A stretch of 40,150 nucleotides of DNA, taken from NCBI RefSeq assembly GCF_009720835.1, contig NZ_WNKZ01000058.1:1-40150 (forward strand). Reading direction: 5' to 3'. The DNA is from Pseudoduganella buxea (GTDB taxonomy: Bacteria > Pseudomonadota > Gammaproteobacteria > Burkholderiales > Burkholderiaceae_D). The notes beneath the pieces are model-generated. The model searched no databases. It was not told where the DNA came from and was given only the letters and a program-made list of their open reading frames with translations. Positions within the stretch are counted from its first letter, which is position 1; each line of letters opens with the position of its first letter. Made by a program: the position numbers and the translations under genes. Of the stretch, positions 16,420 through 26,006 are shown one piece after another.

Positions 16420-17621
16420 ACACGATGACCGACCTGACTACCCGCGACGACAGGGCGCTGATCGTCCACCTGATCTACCGGCTCGATTTCGGCGGCCTGG
16501 AATCGCTGATGGTCGAGCGCATCAACCGCATGCCGGCCGAGCGCTACCGCCATGCCGTGGTGTGCCTGACGGACTTCAATCCCGCCTTCGCCCGCAAGAT
16601 CGCGCGCACCGACGTGGCCCTCCACGCGCTGCACAAGCAGCCCGGCCTGTCGCTCGGCACGCATGGCGCCCTGTGGCGCCTGTTGCGCCAGCTGCGGCCC
16701 GCCGTGCTGCATTCGTATAACCTGTCGGCCATTGAATATGCGCCCGTGGCGCTGGCGGCCGGCGTGCCCGTGCGGATCAACGGCGCCCACGGCCGCGATG
16801 CGGACGACCCGCACGGCCTCAATCGCAAGCACAACCTGCTGCGCCGCCTGATGGTGCCGTTCTATCACTGCTGCTACGCCAATTCGGCCGCGATGGAAGC
16901 GTGGAACCGCGCCGTCATCAAGGTACCCGGCCACAAGACGCGCATGCTGGTCAATGGCATCGATGCCGAACGCTTCCGGCCCCGCGCGGCAGGCGATGCG
17001 GCGCCGGCGGACAGCCCATTCGAGGCCGGCCACATCGTCATCGGAACCGTCGGGCGCATCCAGGCGGTGAAGGATCACGCCACCCTGGTCGACGCCTTCG
17101 CCCTGCTGCGCCAGCGCCTGCCGGGCGAGGCGGCGCGCCTGCGCCTGGCCATCGTCGGCGACGGCCCGCTGCTGCCGGCCACGCGCGAGAAGGTGGCGTT
17201 GCTCGGCCTGGCCGACGCCGTCTGGCTGCCCGGCGCGCGCACCGATATCGCCGACATCCTGCGCCGCATCGATATCTTCGCCATGTCATCCATCGCCGAA
17301 GGCACGCCCGGCTCCGCGCTGGAAGCGATGGCCAGCGGCTTGCCGGTCGTGGGCACGCGGGTGGGCGGCATTCCGGAAGTGATCGCCGACGGCGGCACCG
17401 GTTTCCTGGTGCCGCCATCGGACCCGGCCGCGATGGCGGCCGCATTGGAACGATACGTGGTGTCGCCGGACCTGGCGACCCAGCACGGCACCGCCGGCCG
17501 CGAGCGGGTGCTGCGCAAATACAGCATGGCGGCGATGGTGGCCGCCTACCAGGCCATGTACGACAGCCTGTGCGAAAGCAGGATCAAGACTAAAGGGGCG
17601 GTGCCATCATGTGTGGAATAG
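16416..17621 (+). CDS. TIGR03088 family PEP-CTERM/XrtA system glycosyltransferase
   Basis: A 401-residue GT4-like enzyme. The opening IVHLIYRLDFGGLESLMVERIN marks the subfamily. The donor-binding region shows IGTVGRIQAVKDH, VGDGPLL and SSIAEGTPGSALEAMASGLPVVGTRVGG, with the E-x7-E pattern slightly varied. It should add a sugar to the repeat unit. ATG 16416 overlaps the exosortase stop. Its end overlaps the amidotransferase start by 13 bp. Confidence 0.94.
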   Translation: MNTMTDLTTRDDRALIVHLIYRLDFGGLESLMVERINRMPAERYRHAVVCLTDFNPAFARKIARTDVALHALHKQPGLSLGTHGALWRLLRQLRPAVLHSYNLSAIEYAPVALAAGVPVRINGAHGRDADDPHGLNRKHNLLRRLMVPFYHCCYANSAAMEAWNRAVIKVPGHKTRMLVNGIDAERFRPRAAGDAAPADSPFEAGHIVIGTVGRIQAVKDHATLVDAFALLRQRLPGEAARLRLAIVGDGPLLPATREKVALLGLADAVWLPGARTDIADILRRIDIFAMSSIAEGTPGSALEAMASGLPVVGTRVGGIPEVIADGGTGFLVPPSDPAAMAAALERYVVSPDLATQHGTAGRERVLRKYSMAAMVAAYQAMYDSLCESRIKTKGAVPSCVE

Positions 17622-19504
17622 TGGGTGTACTGGACACGCGCGGCAGGCGCGACATCGATGAAGCGCTGCTGCGGCGGATGAACGACACGCAGTTCCATCG
17701 CGGTCCGGACGAAGGCGACATCTACCGCGAGCCGGGCGTGGGCTTCGGCCACCGGCGCCTGTCGGTGATCGACATCGCCTCGGGCCAGCAGCCGCTGGGC
17801 AACGAGGACGGCAGCGTCATGGTCTGCTACAACGGCGAGATCTACAACTACCGCGAGCTGACGGCCGAACTGAAGGCGCTGGGCCACGTCTTCCGCACCC
17901 ACAGCGATACGGAAGTGATCGTGCATGCGTGGGAGGAGTGGGGCGAGGCCTGCGTCGAGCGCTTCCGCGGCATGTTCGCCTTCGGCCTGTGGGACCGCAA
18001 TCAGCAGGTGATGTTCCTGGCGCGCGACCACATGGGCGTCAAGCCGATGTTCTACGCGATGCTGCCGGACGGGTTGTTCGCCTTCAGTTCCGAGCTGAAG
18101 GCGCTGCGCTCGCTGCCCGGCCTGCCGCGCGAGATCGACCCGCACGCCGTCGAGGACTATTTCGCCTACGGTTACGTGCCGGAGCCGAAGACCATCTACA
18201 AGGGTGCCTTTAAACTGTCGCCGGGCTACCGGCTGCTGCAGAAGGTGGGCCAGCCGCTGGCCGAGGCGCGCCGCTACTGGGACGTGCCGTTCAAGCTGCA
18301 CCATGCCATGACGGAGGGCGACGCCCAGGGCGAGCTGGTGGAGCGCCTGCGCGACGCCGTGAAGAGCCAGCTGGTGGCCGAGGTGCCGCTGGGTGCCTTC
18401 CTGTCCGGCGGCGTCGATTCCAGCGCCGTGGTGGCCACCATGGCGGGCCTGACGAAAGGCGCCGTCAATACCTGCTCGATCGCCTTTCGCGACAAGGCAT
18501 ACGACGAATCGGCCTATGCCGCCCAGGTGGCGCAGCAGTACCACACGGACCACCATGTCGAGACGGTCGACACGGACGACTTCGCGCTGCTCGACACCCT
18601 GTCCGACCTGTACGACGAGCCGTATGCCGACAGCTCGGCCATTCCCACCTACCGCGTGTGCCAGCTGGCGCGCCGGCGCGTGACGGTGGCGCTGTCCGGC
18701 GACGGCGGCGACGAGAACCTGGCCGGCTACCGCCGCTACCGCTATGCGATGGCCGAGGAGAGCGTGCGGGGCCGCATTCCATCCGCGCTGCGCAAGCCCC
18801 TGTTCGGCACCTTGGGCAAGTACTATCCGAAGGCCGACTGGGCGCCGCGCGTGTTTCGCGCCAAGACGACGTTCGAGGCCCTGTCGCGCGACCTGGTGGA
18901 AGGCTACTTTCACGGCGTGTCCATCATGTCCGACGCCATGCGCCACCAGCTGTTCTCCGACAAATTCCGCGCCGGCCTGCAAGGCTACCGGGCCATCGAC
19001 GTGATGCGCGGCCATGCCGACCGCGCGCCGACGGACGACCCGCTGTCGATGATCCAGTACCTGGACATGAAGACCTACCTGCCGGGCGACATCCTGACCA
19101 AGGTCGACCGCGCCAGCATGGCCCATGCGCTGGAAGTGCGCGTGCCGCTGCTGGACCACCAGCTGGTCGAGTGGATTTCCGGCCTGCCGCCCGAGATGAA
19201 ACTGAAGGGCAGCGAAGGCAAGTACATCTTCAAGAAAAGCATGGAAAAATTCCTGCCGCACGATATCCTGTACCGGCGCAAGCAGGGCTTCGCCGTGCCG
19301 CTGGCGGCCTGGTTCCGGGGGCCGCTGCGCGAGCGCGTGCGCACTTCGCTGCTGGGGCCGAACCTGGCCGCCACCGGCATGTTCAACACCGCGTTCCTGG
19401 CCGAGATGGTGGAGCACCACCAGTCCGGCCGGCGCGACTACAGCGCGCCGATCTGGACCTTGCTGATGTTCGAGGCCTTCCTGAAAAAAGAAATGCACGG
19501 CTAA
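17609..19504 (+). CDS. Amidotransferase 1, exosortase A system-associated (AsnB-like)
   Basis: A 631-residue asparagine-synthetase-like enzyme. Cys2 (MCGIVGV) is the glutaminase nucleophile; the N-terminal Ntn domain runs to about 190. The C-terminal synthetase domain has the ATP-binding loop SGGVDSS (266-272) and GDGGDENLAGY. Such enzymes transfer ammonia from glutamine to an adenylated carboxylate. In exosortase A loci it probably amidates uronic acids or another acid of the polymer rather than making free asparagine; this is inference from context. Confidence 0.94.
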   Translation: MCGIVGVLDTRGRRDIDEALLRRMNDTQFHRGPDEGDIYREPGVGFGHRRLSVIDIASGQQPLGNEDGSVMVCYNGEIYNYRELTAELKALGHVFRTHSDTEVIVHAWEEWGEACVERFRGMFAFGLWDRNQQVMFLARDHMGVKPMFYAMLPDGLFAFSSELKALRSLPGLPREIDPHAVEDYFAYGYVPEPKTIYKGAFKLSPGYRLLQKVGQPLAEARRYWDVPFKLHHAMTEGDAQGELVERLRDAVKSQLVAEVPLGAFLSGGVDSSAVVATMAGLTKGAVNTCSIAFRDKAYDESAYAAQVAQQYHTDHHVETVDTDDFALLDTLSDLYDEPYADSSAIPTYRVCQLARRRVTVALSGDGGDENLAGYRRYRYAMAEESVRGRIPSALRKPLFGTLGKYYPKADWAPRVFRAKTTFEALSRDLVEGYFHGVSIMSDAMRHQLFSDKFRAGLQGYRAIDVMRGHADRAPTDDPLSMIQYLDMKTYLPGDILTKVDRASMAHALEVRVPLLDHQLVEWISGLPPEMKLKGSEGKYIFKKSMEKFLPHDILYRRKQGFAVPLAAWFRGPLRERVRTSLLGPNLAATGMFNTAFLAEMVEHHQSGRRDYSAPIWTLLMFEAFLKKEMHG

Positions 19505-19507
19505 ACC

Positions 19508-20785
19508 ATGGGTACCCTCGACATTCTCGCCACCAACGCGCCACCGGCGACCAAACCGCTGCGCATCCTGCACGTGCTGGATCATTCGATCCCGCTGCAC
19601 AGCGGCTATACCTTCCGCACCCGCTCGATCCTGCAGCAGCAGCGCGCGCTGGGCTGGGAAACCCACCACATCACCAGCCCCAAGCAGGGCGACGGGCCGG
19701 ACGGCCACGAAACCGTCGACGGCCTGTGCTTCTACCGCACGGCGCCGTCGCGCGGCACGCTGGCGCGCCTGCCCGTACTGAATCAGCTGGCCGTGATCGA
19801 CCGGCTGGCCGAGCGCCTGCTGGCCGTGGCCGCCGATATCCGGCCCGATATCCTGCACGCCCACTCGCCGGCCCTGAATGCCGTCGCGGCGCTGCGCGTG
19901 GGACGCAAGCTGGGCATCCCCGTGGTGTATGAAATCCGCGCCTTCTGGGAAGACGCGGCGGTGGACCACGGCACCAGCCGCGAATGGGGTGTGCGCTACC
20001 GCCTGACGCGGGCGATGGAAACCTGGGCGCTCAAACGGGTCGACGCGGCCACCACCATCTGCGAGGGCCTGCGCGCCGAGATCGTCGGCCGGGGCATCCC
20101 CGCCGCCAAGGTCGACGTGATCCCGAACGCGGTCGATGTCGCGGACTTCAGCGTCGATGGCGTGCGCGACGCCGCCCTGGTGGCGAAACTGGGCCTGGAA
20201 GGCAAGACGGTGCTGGGCTTCATCGGCTCGTTCTACGCCTACGAAGGCCTGAATATCCTGCTCGACGCGCTGCCGGCGATGCTGGCCAGGCGCCCGGATA
20301 TCCGCGTGCTGCTGGTGGGCGGCGGGCCGCAGGACGCGGCGCTTCGCAGCCAGGCAGAAAGCCTGGGCGTGGCCGAGCAGGTGATCTTCACGGGCCGCGT
20401 GCCGCACGCCGAAGTGCAGCGCTACTACGATATCGTCGACGTGCTGTGCTACCCGCGCCTGAAGATGCGGCTGACGGACCTGGTCACGCCGTTGAAGCCG
20501 CTGGAAGCGATGGCGCAGGGGCGCCTGCTGGCCGCCTCCGACGTGGGTGGGCACCGCGAGCTGATCGAGGATGGCCGCACCGGCGTGCTGTTCGCCGCAG
20601 GGGACGCGCCCGCGCTGGCGCAGCGCGTGCTGGCCCTGCTCGACGCGCCGCACCAGTGGACGCAACTGCGGGCCCAGGGTCGCCGCTTCGTCGAGGAGCA
20701 GCGCAGCTGGGCCGCCAGCGTGGGCCGCTACCGCAAGGTATACGGCAAGCTGGTGCCGGGCCGCGTGCAGGAAAGCGCGCGATGA
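19508..20785 (+). CDS. Exosortase A system-associated glycosyltransferase (TIGR04063 type)
   Basis: A 425-residue GT4 glycosyltransferase. Subfamily features are ILHVLDHSIPLHSGYTFRTR near residue 20, VYEIRAFWEDAAVDHGT in the middle, and the C-terminal LVTPLKPLEAMAQGR with the donor-binding Glu. The ATG follows the upstream stop by 3 bp and lacks its own Shine-Dalgarno, so coupled translation is likely. It adds one of the sugars of the repeat unit; the donor cannot be told from sequence. Confidence 0.93.
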   Translation: MGTLDILATNAPPATKPLRILHVLDHSIPLHSGYTFRTRSILQQQRALGWETHHITSPKQGDGPDGHETVDGLCFYRTAPSRGTLARLPVLNQLAVIDRLAERLLAVAADIRPDILHAHSPALNAVAALRVGRKLGIPVVYEIRAFWEDAAVDHGTSREWGVRYRLTRAMETWALKRVDAATTICEGLRAEIVGRGIPAAKVDVIPNAVDVADFSVDGVRDAALVAKLGLEGKTVLGFIGSFYAYEGLNILLDALPAMLARRPDIRVLLVGGGPQDAALRSQAESLGVAEQVIFTGRVPHAEVQRYYDIVDVLCYPRLKMRLTDLVTPLKPLEAMAQGRLLAASDVGGHRELIEDGRTGVLFAAGDAPALAQRVLALLDAPHQWTQLRAQGRRFVEEQRSWAASVGRYRKVYGKLVPGRVQESAR

Positions 20786-21957
20786 ACGACGCCGTCTCCG
20801 CCGCCACGCTGTCGCCTGCGCCGGTGCAGGCGCATCCGGCCCTGCGGGTCGGCCTGGTCGGGCCGCTGCCGCCGCCGTCGGGCGGCATGGCCAACCAGAC
20901 CTTGCAACTGGCCGCGCTGCTGCGGGGCGAAGGCGTCGACGTGGAAACGGTGCAGGTCAACGCGCCGTACCGCCCGGCGTGGGCCGGCCGCATCAAGGGC
21001 CTGCGCGCGGTGGTGCGGATGGTGCCGTACCTGGCCAGCCTGTGGCGTACGGCCGGGCGGGTGCAGCTGTTCCATGTGATGGCCAATTCCGGCTGGTCCT
21101 GGCACCTGTTCGCGGCGCCCGCCATCTGGATCGCGCGGCTGCGCGGCAAGCCCGTCGTCATCAATTACCGAGGCGGCGAGGCCGAGACCTTCCTGCAGCG
21201 CGCGCAAAACTGGGTGCGTCCCAGCCTGGCGCGGGCCGATGCCGTCATCGTGCCCTCGGGCTTCCTGGAACACGTGTTCGGCAAGTTCGGCTTCGCCACC
21301 CAGGTGGTGCCCAATATCGTCAACCTGGAGCGTTTCACGGCCGCCCGAGCAGGTGGCGCGCAGGGCAAAGGCGTGCGCCCGCCAGGGATGCGTCTTCTCG
21401 TTGCGCGCAACCTGGAAGACATCTACGACAACGCCACCGCCTTGCGCACGCTGGCGCTGGTGCGTGCCCAGGACCCGGCTGCCACGCTGGTGATCGCCGG
21501 CTCCGGGCCATTGCGCGCGGCGTTGGAAGCGCAGGCCGTGGAGCTGGGCCTGGCCGACGTGGTAACGTTCACGGGCCGGGTCGACAATGCCGGCATGGCC
21601 GACCTGTACCGCAATGCCGACATCATGCTCAATTGCAGCCTGGTCGACAATACGCCCAACTCCGTGCTCGAATCGATGGCCTGCGGCGTGCCCGTGGTCA
21701 GCACCGACGTGGGCGGCGTGCCTTACCTCGTCGAGCATGGTCGCACGGCACTGCTGGTGCCGCCCGGTGCGCCCCGTGCGATGGCCGACGCCGTGCTGCG
21801 CCTGGCCGCCGAACCAGCGCTGGCCGCCGCGCTGCGCGAGGCGGGCCTGACCCAGGTGCAGCAGTACACGTGGGCCAGCGTGCGCCCGCGCCTGCTGGCC
21901 GTCTACCGGTCAGTGCTGGCTGCCCGCGCCACCGCCCGCCCAGTGAGCCAGCCATGA
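20782..21957 (+). CDS. Glycosyltransferase family 4 protein
   Basis: A 391-residue GT-B enzyme. The acceptor-domain start VGLVGPLPPPSGGMANQT has the Gly-rich loop. The donor domain shows VARNLEDIYDN, IAGSGPLR and the E-x7-E motif region NTPNSVLESMACGVPVVSTDVGG. Start and stop overlap both neighbours by 4 bp. It likely supplies a further sugar transfer in the same exopolysaccharide pathway; linkage and donor are unknown. Confidence 0.92.
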   Translation: MNDAVSAATLSPAPVQAHPALRVGLVGPLPPPSGGMANQTLQLAALLRGEGVDVETVQVNAPYRPAWAGRIKGLRAVVRMVPYLASLWRTAGRVQLFHVMANSGWSWHLFAAPAIWIARLRGKPVVINYRGGEAETFLQRAQNWVRPSLARADAVIVPSGFLEHVFGKFGFATQVVPNIVNLERFTAARAGGAQGKGVRPPGMRLLVARNLEDIYDNATALRTLALVRAQDPAATLVIAGSGPLRAALEAQAVELGLADVVTFTGRVDNAGMADLYRNADIMLNCSLVDNTPNSVLESMACGVPVVSTDVGGVPYLVEHGRTALLVPPGAPRAMADAVLRLAAEPALAAALREAGLTQVQQYTWASVRPRLLAVYRSVLAARATARPVSQP

Positions 21958-23384
21958 AACCCGTCGATAATGCCGCCGTGACTGCCACATCCCCCGTCCT
22001 GGCGCCGCGTTACCGCGCCGCGCCCTACACGACCCTGGTGACGAAGCTGCTGTTCCCCCTGCACGAGCGGGTCAAGCAGCACAGCAGCGTGGCCGTGCGC
22101 AAGCAGCTGGAGCAATCGCAGTACTGGCCGGAAGAGCGGCTGCGCGAGCTGCAGCTGCGCCGCCTGCGCGCGCTGCTGGCGCGGGCACATGACAAGGTGC
22201 CGTACTTCCGCGACCTGTTCCGCGAACTGGGCTTCGATCCGTACCGCGACGTGCAGTCGCTGTCCGACCTGGGCCGGCTGCCGCTGATGGACAAGGCCGT
22301 GATCCGCGCCAACCAGGACCGGCTGAAGGCCGAGGATGCTGTCGGCCTGGCACGCTTCAACACGGGCGGCTCCAGCGGCGAACCGCTGGTCTTCTATATC
22401 GGCAAGGAGCGCGTCAGCCACGACGTCGCCGCCAAGTGGCGCGCCACGCGGTGGTGGAATGTCGATATCGGCGATCCCGAGATCGTCGTGTGGGGTTCGC
22501 CCATCGAGCTGGGCGCGCAGGATCGCGTGCGGGCACTGCGCGACCGCCTGCTGCGCACCCACCTGCTGCCGGCCTTCGAGATGTCCGCCGCGAAGCTCGA
22601 TAGTTTCGTCGCCCGCATCCGCGCCCACCGTCCGCGCATGCTGTTCGGCTATCCATCGGCGCTGTCGCATATCGCCCGGCACGCCCAGGCGCAGGGCCAG
22701 CGCATGGACGACCTGGGCATCCGCGTTGCCTTCGTCACTTCCGAGCGGCTGTACGACGAGCAGCGTGCCCAGATTTCCGAGACCTTCGGCTGCCCCGTCG
22801 CCAACGGTTACGGCGGCCGCGACGCCGGTTTCATCGCCCACCAGTGTCCCGAGGGCAGCATGCACATCACGGCCGAGGACATCATCGTCGAGATCCTCGA
22901 CCCGCAAGGGCACCCGGTGCCGCGCGGCCAGTCCGGCGAGATCGTCGTGACCCACCTGGCCACGGGCGACTTTCCCTTCGTTCGCTACCGCACCGGCGAC
23001 ATCGGCGTACTGGGCAAAGAGGCCTGCACCTGCGGGCGCGGCCTGCCCGTGCTGCAGGAAATCCAGGGCCGCAGCACGGACTTTCTCGTCGCGCGCGACG
23101 GCACCGTCATGCACGGGCTGGCGCTGGTGTATATCCTGCGCGACCTGCCGCAGGTGAAGGCGTTCAAGATTTCGCAGGAGAGCCTGGACCTGACGTGCGT
23201 GCAGGTGGTGCTGGACGGACAACTGACCGATGCCCTGCGCGCGCACATCGAAAAAGGCTTCAAGGCCCGCCTGGGCAGCGCCGTGGCCGTGCAGGTCGAG
23301 CAGGTCGACGCCATCGCCCCGGAAAAGTCGGGCAAGTTCCGCTACGTGGTCAGCAAGGTGGCCGCCGGGAGCGCCGCCCCATGA
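21954..23384 (+). CDS. CapK/phenylacetate-CoA-ligase-like adenylate-forming enzyme
   Basis: A 476-residue member of the PaaK/CapK branch of AMP-forming enzymes. The P-loop-like FNTGGSSGEPLVFY is near residue 130, GYGGRDAGF takes the place of the adenine-binding motif, and VRYRTGDIG the place of the ATP-binding Asp motif. The usual C-terminal lysine region reads EKSGKFRYV. Relatives sit in capsule and exopolysaccharide loci and may activate an acid for transfer to the sugar chain. No acyl carrier protein lies nearby, so the acceptor is open. It overlaps both neighbours by 4 bp. Confidence 0.88.
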   Translation: MKPVDNAAVTATSPVLAPRYRAAPYTTLVTKLLFPLHERVKQHSSVAVRKQLEQSQYWPEERLRELQLRRLRALLARAHDKVPYFRDLFRELGFDPYRDVQSLSDLGRLPLMDKAVIRANQDRLKAEDAVGLARFNTGGSSGEPLVFYIGKERVSHDVAAKWRATRWWNVDIGDPEIVVWGSPIELGAQDRVRALRDRLLRTHLLPAFEMSAAKLDSFVARIRAHRPRMLFGYPSALSHIARHAQAQGQRMDDLGIRVAFVTSERLYDEQRAQISETFGCPVANGYGGRDAGFIAHQCPEGSMHITAEDIIVEILDPQGHPVPRGQSGEIVVTHLATGDFPFVRYRTGDIGVLGKEACTCGRGLPVLQEIQGRSTDFLVARDGTVMHGLALVYILRDLPQVKAFKISQESLDLTCVQVVLDGQLTDALRAHIEKGFKARLGSAVAVQVEQVDAIAPEKSGKFRYVVSKVAAGSAAP

Positions 23385-24703
23385 GGGACGTGCTCGTCAC
23401 GCTGCTGGTGTTCGCATCGCTGCCGTATATCTTCAAGCGCCCGTCGATCGGCATGGTGATGTGGATCTGGATCAGCGTCATGAATCCGCACACGCAAGGC
23501 TGGGGCTTCGCGCGCGACTTCCCGTTCGCCGCCATCATCGCCGTCGTCACCGTCGCCGCCATGTGCACCAACAGCCACCGGCGCTACCGGCTGCCGATGA
23601 CCTCCGTCACCGTCACCTTCATGCTGTTCATCGCCTGGATGTGCATCACCTCGATGTTCGCCATGCACCCGGAGGAAGTGTGGGCGCAGCTGGTCAAGGT
23701 CATCAAGATCACGGGCATGACCCTGGTGGTGCTGATGCTGATGCGCAAACGCAGCCACGTCGAATGGATGGTCTGGACCGTGGTCGTCTCGATCGGCTAC
23801 TACGGCACCAAGGGCGGCATCTTCACCATCCGCAGCGGCGGCCAGTACCGCGTGTGGGGCCCGATCGGCACCTTCATCGACGGCAACAACGAGATCGCGC
23901 TGGCGCTGGTGATGACGATCCCCCTGATGTATTACCTGCACGGGCAGATTGTCAACAAATGGGGCAAGCGCGCCATGGTCGCCTCGATGCTGCTGTGCGC
24001 TCTGGCGTCGCTGGGATCGTACTCGCGCGGCGCGGCCATCGCCATGGTGGCGATGCTGGCCTTCCTGTGGCTGAAGGGGAAGAACAAGCTCAGATTCGGC
24101 ATCGTCATGGTGTGCTGCATTCCGTTCGCGCTGCTGTTCATGCCGGAGCAGTGGCACTCGCGCATCGACACCATCAACGAGTACCAGGAAGACGCCTCGG
24201 CCATGGGCCGCATCAACGCCTGGCAGATGGCCTTCAACCTGGCCAACGACCGGCCGCTGGGCGGTGGCTTCATCATCTACGAACCGGACGTGTTCGAACT
24301 GTATGCGCCCGTGCCGCATGACGTGCACGCGGCGCACAGCATCTACTTCCAGGTGCTGGGCGAGCATGGCTGGGTGGGCCTGGCGCTGTACCTGGCGCTG
24401 GGCTGGCTGACCTGGCGCACCGGCAGCTGGATCATCGGCCAGTCGATCCTGCGCAAGGACCTGGCCTGGGCCGGCGACCTGGCGCGCATGCTGCAAGTGA
24501 GCCTGCTGGGCTTTGCCGTGGGCGGTGCCTTCCTCAGCCTGGCCTATTTCGACGTGCCGTATTACCTGATGGCGGGCATGGTGGCGATCCGCCTGATCGT
24601 GGAACGCGAGCGGGCGACGGCGAAGGCGCCCGTGCCCGTCGCTGCCGACGCGGCCCTTCCGTTCGACCCCAATGACGAGATCCAACATGAGCCGCTTCGA
24701 TAA
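23381..24703 (+). CDS. Putative O-glycosylation ligase, exosortase A system-associated (O-antigen ligase/polymerase type)
   Basis: A 440-residue multi-pass membrane protein of the Wzy/WaaL superfamily. It has about ten to twelve hydrophobic segments. A large loop contains GRINAWQMAFNLANDRPLGGG and HAAHSIYFQVLGEHG, where the Arg and His match conserved residues of the family. It would either polymerise the repeat unit or ligate glycan to protein; the family name is a prediction. The start overlaps the upstream stop (ATGA). The last 17 bp overlap the following deacetylase if the start at 24687 is right. Confidence 0.92.
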   Translation: MRDVLVTLLVFASLPYIFKRPSIGMVMWIWISVMNPHTQGWGFARDFPFAAIIAVVTVAAMCTNSHRRYRLPMTSVTVTFMLFIAWMCITSMFAMHPEEVWAQLVKVIKITGMTLVVLMLMRKRSHVEWMVWTVVVSIGYYGTKGGIFTIRSGGQYRVWGPIGTFIDGNNEIALALVMTIPLMYYLHGQIVNKWGKRAMVASMLLCALASLGSYSRGAAIAMVAMLAFLWLKGKNKLRFGIVMVCCIPFALLFMPEQWHSRIDTINEYQEDASAMGRINAWQMAFNLANDRPLGGGFIIYEPDVFELYAPVPHDVHAAHSIYFQVLGEHGWVGLALYLALGWLTWRTGSWIIGQSILRKDLAWAGDLARMLQVSLLGFAVGGAFLSLAYFDVPYYLMAGMVAIRLIVERERATAKAPVPVAADAALPFDPNDEIQHEPLR

Positions 24704-25679
24704 TTCCAGTGCCGGCGCGGCGCTGCTGGAAAAGAGCCTGCTGTCGCTGTTTTCCCCCGGCGGCAAGCGCGGCCTGTCGATCCTGATCTATCACCGCGTG
24801 CTGCCGCAAAAGGACCCGCTGTTTCCCGGCGAAGTGGACCGGCAGGAGTTTTCAAGCCAGATGGCGTTGTTGAAGTCGCGCTTCAACGTGCTCCCGCTGG
24901 CCGAGGCGGTACAGCGGGCCAAGCGCGGCAGCCTGCCGGCGCGGGCGGCTGCCATCACCTTCGACGACGGCTATGCCGACAATGCCGACGTGGCGCTGCC
25001 GGTACTGCGGGAACACGGCCTGCACGCCACCTTTTTTGTTGCCAGCGGCTTCCTGGACGGCGGCCGCATGTGGAACGACAGCGTCATCGAACTGGTGCGG
25101 CGCGCGCCCGCCGGCGTGCTCGATGCGTCCACGCTGGGCCTGGGCACGCATGCGCTGCAGTCGCTGGCGGACCGCCAGCGCGCCATCCCTGCCCTGATCG
25201 GCCAGCTGAAATACCTGCCGATGGCCGAGCGCCTGGAGCAGGTGGACCGCCTGGCGCAGCTGGCCGGCTGCACCTTGCCGGACAATCTGATGATGCGCAG
25301 CAGCCAGGTCAAGGCGCTGCACGCGGCCGGCATGGGCATCGGCGCGCACACGGTGAACCACCCGATCCTGGCGCGCCTGAGCGACACCCAGGCGCGCGAG
25401 GAAATCGCCCAGGGCAAGCTGGCCCTGGAAGACCTGATCGGCGAGAAGGTCACGCTGTTCGCCTACCCGAACGGCAAGCCGGGCGAGGACTATCTGCCGC
25501 AGCACGTGGCGATGGCGCGCGAGCTGCGCTTCGAGGGCGCAGTGTCGACCTCCTGGGGCGCCAGCCGTGGCACGCCGGACCCGTTCCAGCTGCCCCGCTT
25601 CACACCGTGGGACCGCAACCGCCTGCGCTTCGTGCTGCGCCTGGCGCACAACCTGACGGTGCCCGCCGGGCGCGCGTGA
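24687..25679 (+). CDS. Polysaccharide deacetylase family protein
   Basis: A 330-residue NodB-fold protein, the second deacetylase of the locus. TFDDGY (91-96) gives the catalytic and metal-binding Asp pair; HTVNH (221-225) supplies two metal-binding His residues, and FAYPNGKPGEDY lies downstream. The start at 24687 is preferred because GAG lies about 7 nt upstream; an in-frame ATG at 24672 has no ribosome site. It probably trims acetyl groups on the polymer at another position or stage than the enzyme at 11585. Confidence 0.88.
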   Translation: MSRFDNSSAGAALLEKSLLSLFSPGGKRGLSILIYHRVLPQKDPLFPGEVDRQEFSSQMALLKSRFNVLPLAEAVQRAKRGSLPARAAAITFDDGYADNADVALPVLREHGLHATFFVASGFLDGGRMWNDSVIELVRRAPAGVLDASTLGLGTHALQSLADRQRAIPALIGQLKYLPMAERLEQVDRLAQLAGCTLPDNLMMRSSQVKALHAAGMGIGAHTVNHPILARLSDTQAREEIAQGKLALEDLIGEKVTLFAYPNGKPGEDYLPQHVAMARELRFEGAVSTSWGASRGTPDPFQLPRFTPWDRNRLRFVLRLAHNLTVPAGRA

Positions 25680-25689
25680 GCGCGGCAGC

Positions 25690-25986
25690 ATGCCAGTCCG
25701 CGTGACGATCCTGCCGCAAGGCTGGCAGTTCGAGGCCGCCGAGGGCGAGACCCTCTTGCGCGCGGCCGAGCGAGCCGGCATCCGCCTGCCCAGCTCCTGC
25801 CGCAACGGCACCTGCCGCACCTGCTACTGCGCCAGCGACGGCGGCAAGGTGCGCTACCTGGTCGAGTGGCCCGGCCTGTCGCTGGACGAAAAGCGGGCGC
25901 ACGATGTGCTGCCGTGCGTGGCCGTGCCTGAAGGGGACATCACGCTGACGATGCCCGCCGCGCGGCGCATTGACCCGCCGGCCTGA
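25690..25986 (+). CDS. Small [2Fe-2S] ferredoxin (plant type)
   Basis: A 98-residue protein with the cluster motif C-x4-C-x2-C (Cys38, 43, 46, in SSCRNGTCRTC) and a fourth Cys in VLPCVAVP, as in plant-type ferredoxins. It begins 10 bp after the deacetylase stop and may be the last gene of the exopolysaccharide transcript, though no reductase or oxygenase partner is present. An extra Cys follows the third ligand (YC). An electron-carrier role is established for the fold; the partner here is unknown. Confidence 0.85.
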   Translation: MPVRVTILPQGWQFEAAEGETLLRAAERAGIRLPSSCRNGTCRTCYCASDGGKVRYLVEWPGLSLDEKRAHDVLPCVAVPEGDITLTMPAARRIDPPA

Positions 25987-26006
25987 AGCCGGGCCGCAAG
26001 GGGTGC

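Noticed and set aside
18176..18190. VPEP motif suggestive of a PEP-CTERM signal
   Set aside because: It lies inside the amidotransferase (YVPEPKT), far from its C-terminus and without a following membrane segment.
17546..20665. Very long open frame antisense to the amidotransferase and glycosyltransferase genes
   Set aside because: It is a GC-rich codon-bias shadow: composition is Arg/Ala/Gly/His/Gln repeats with no domain, while the plus strand encodes clear enzymes.
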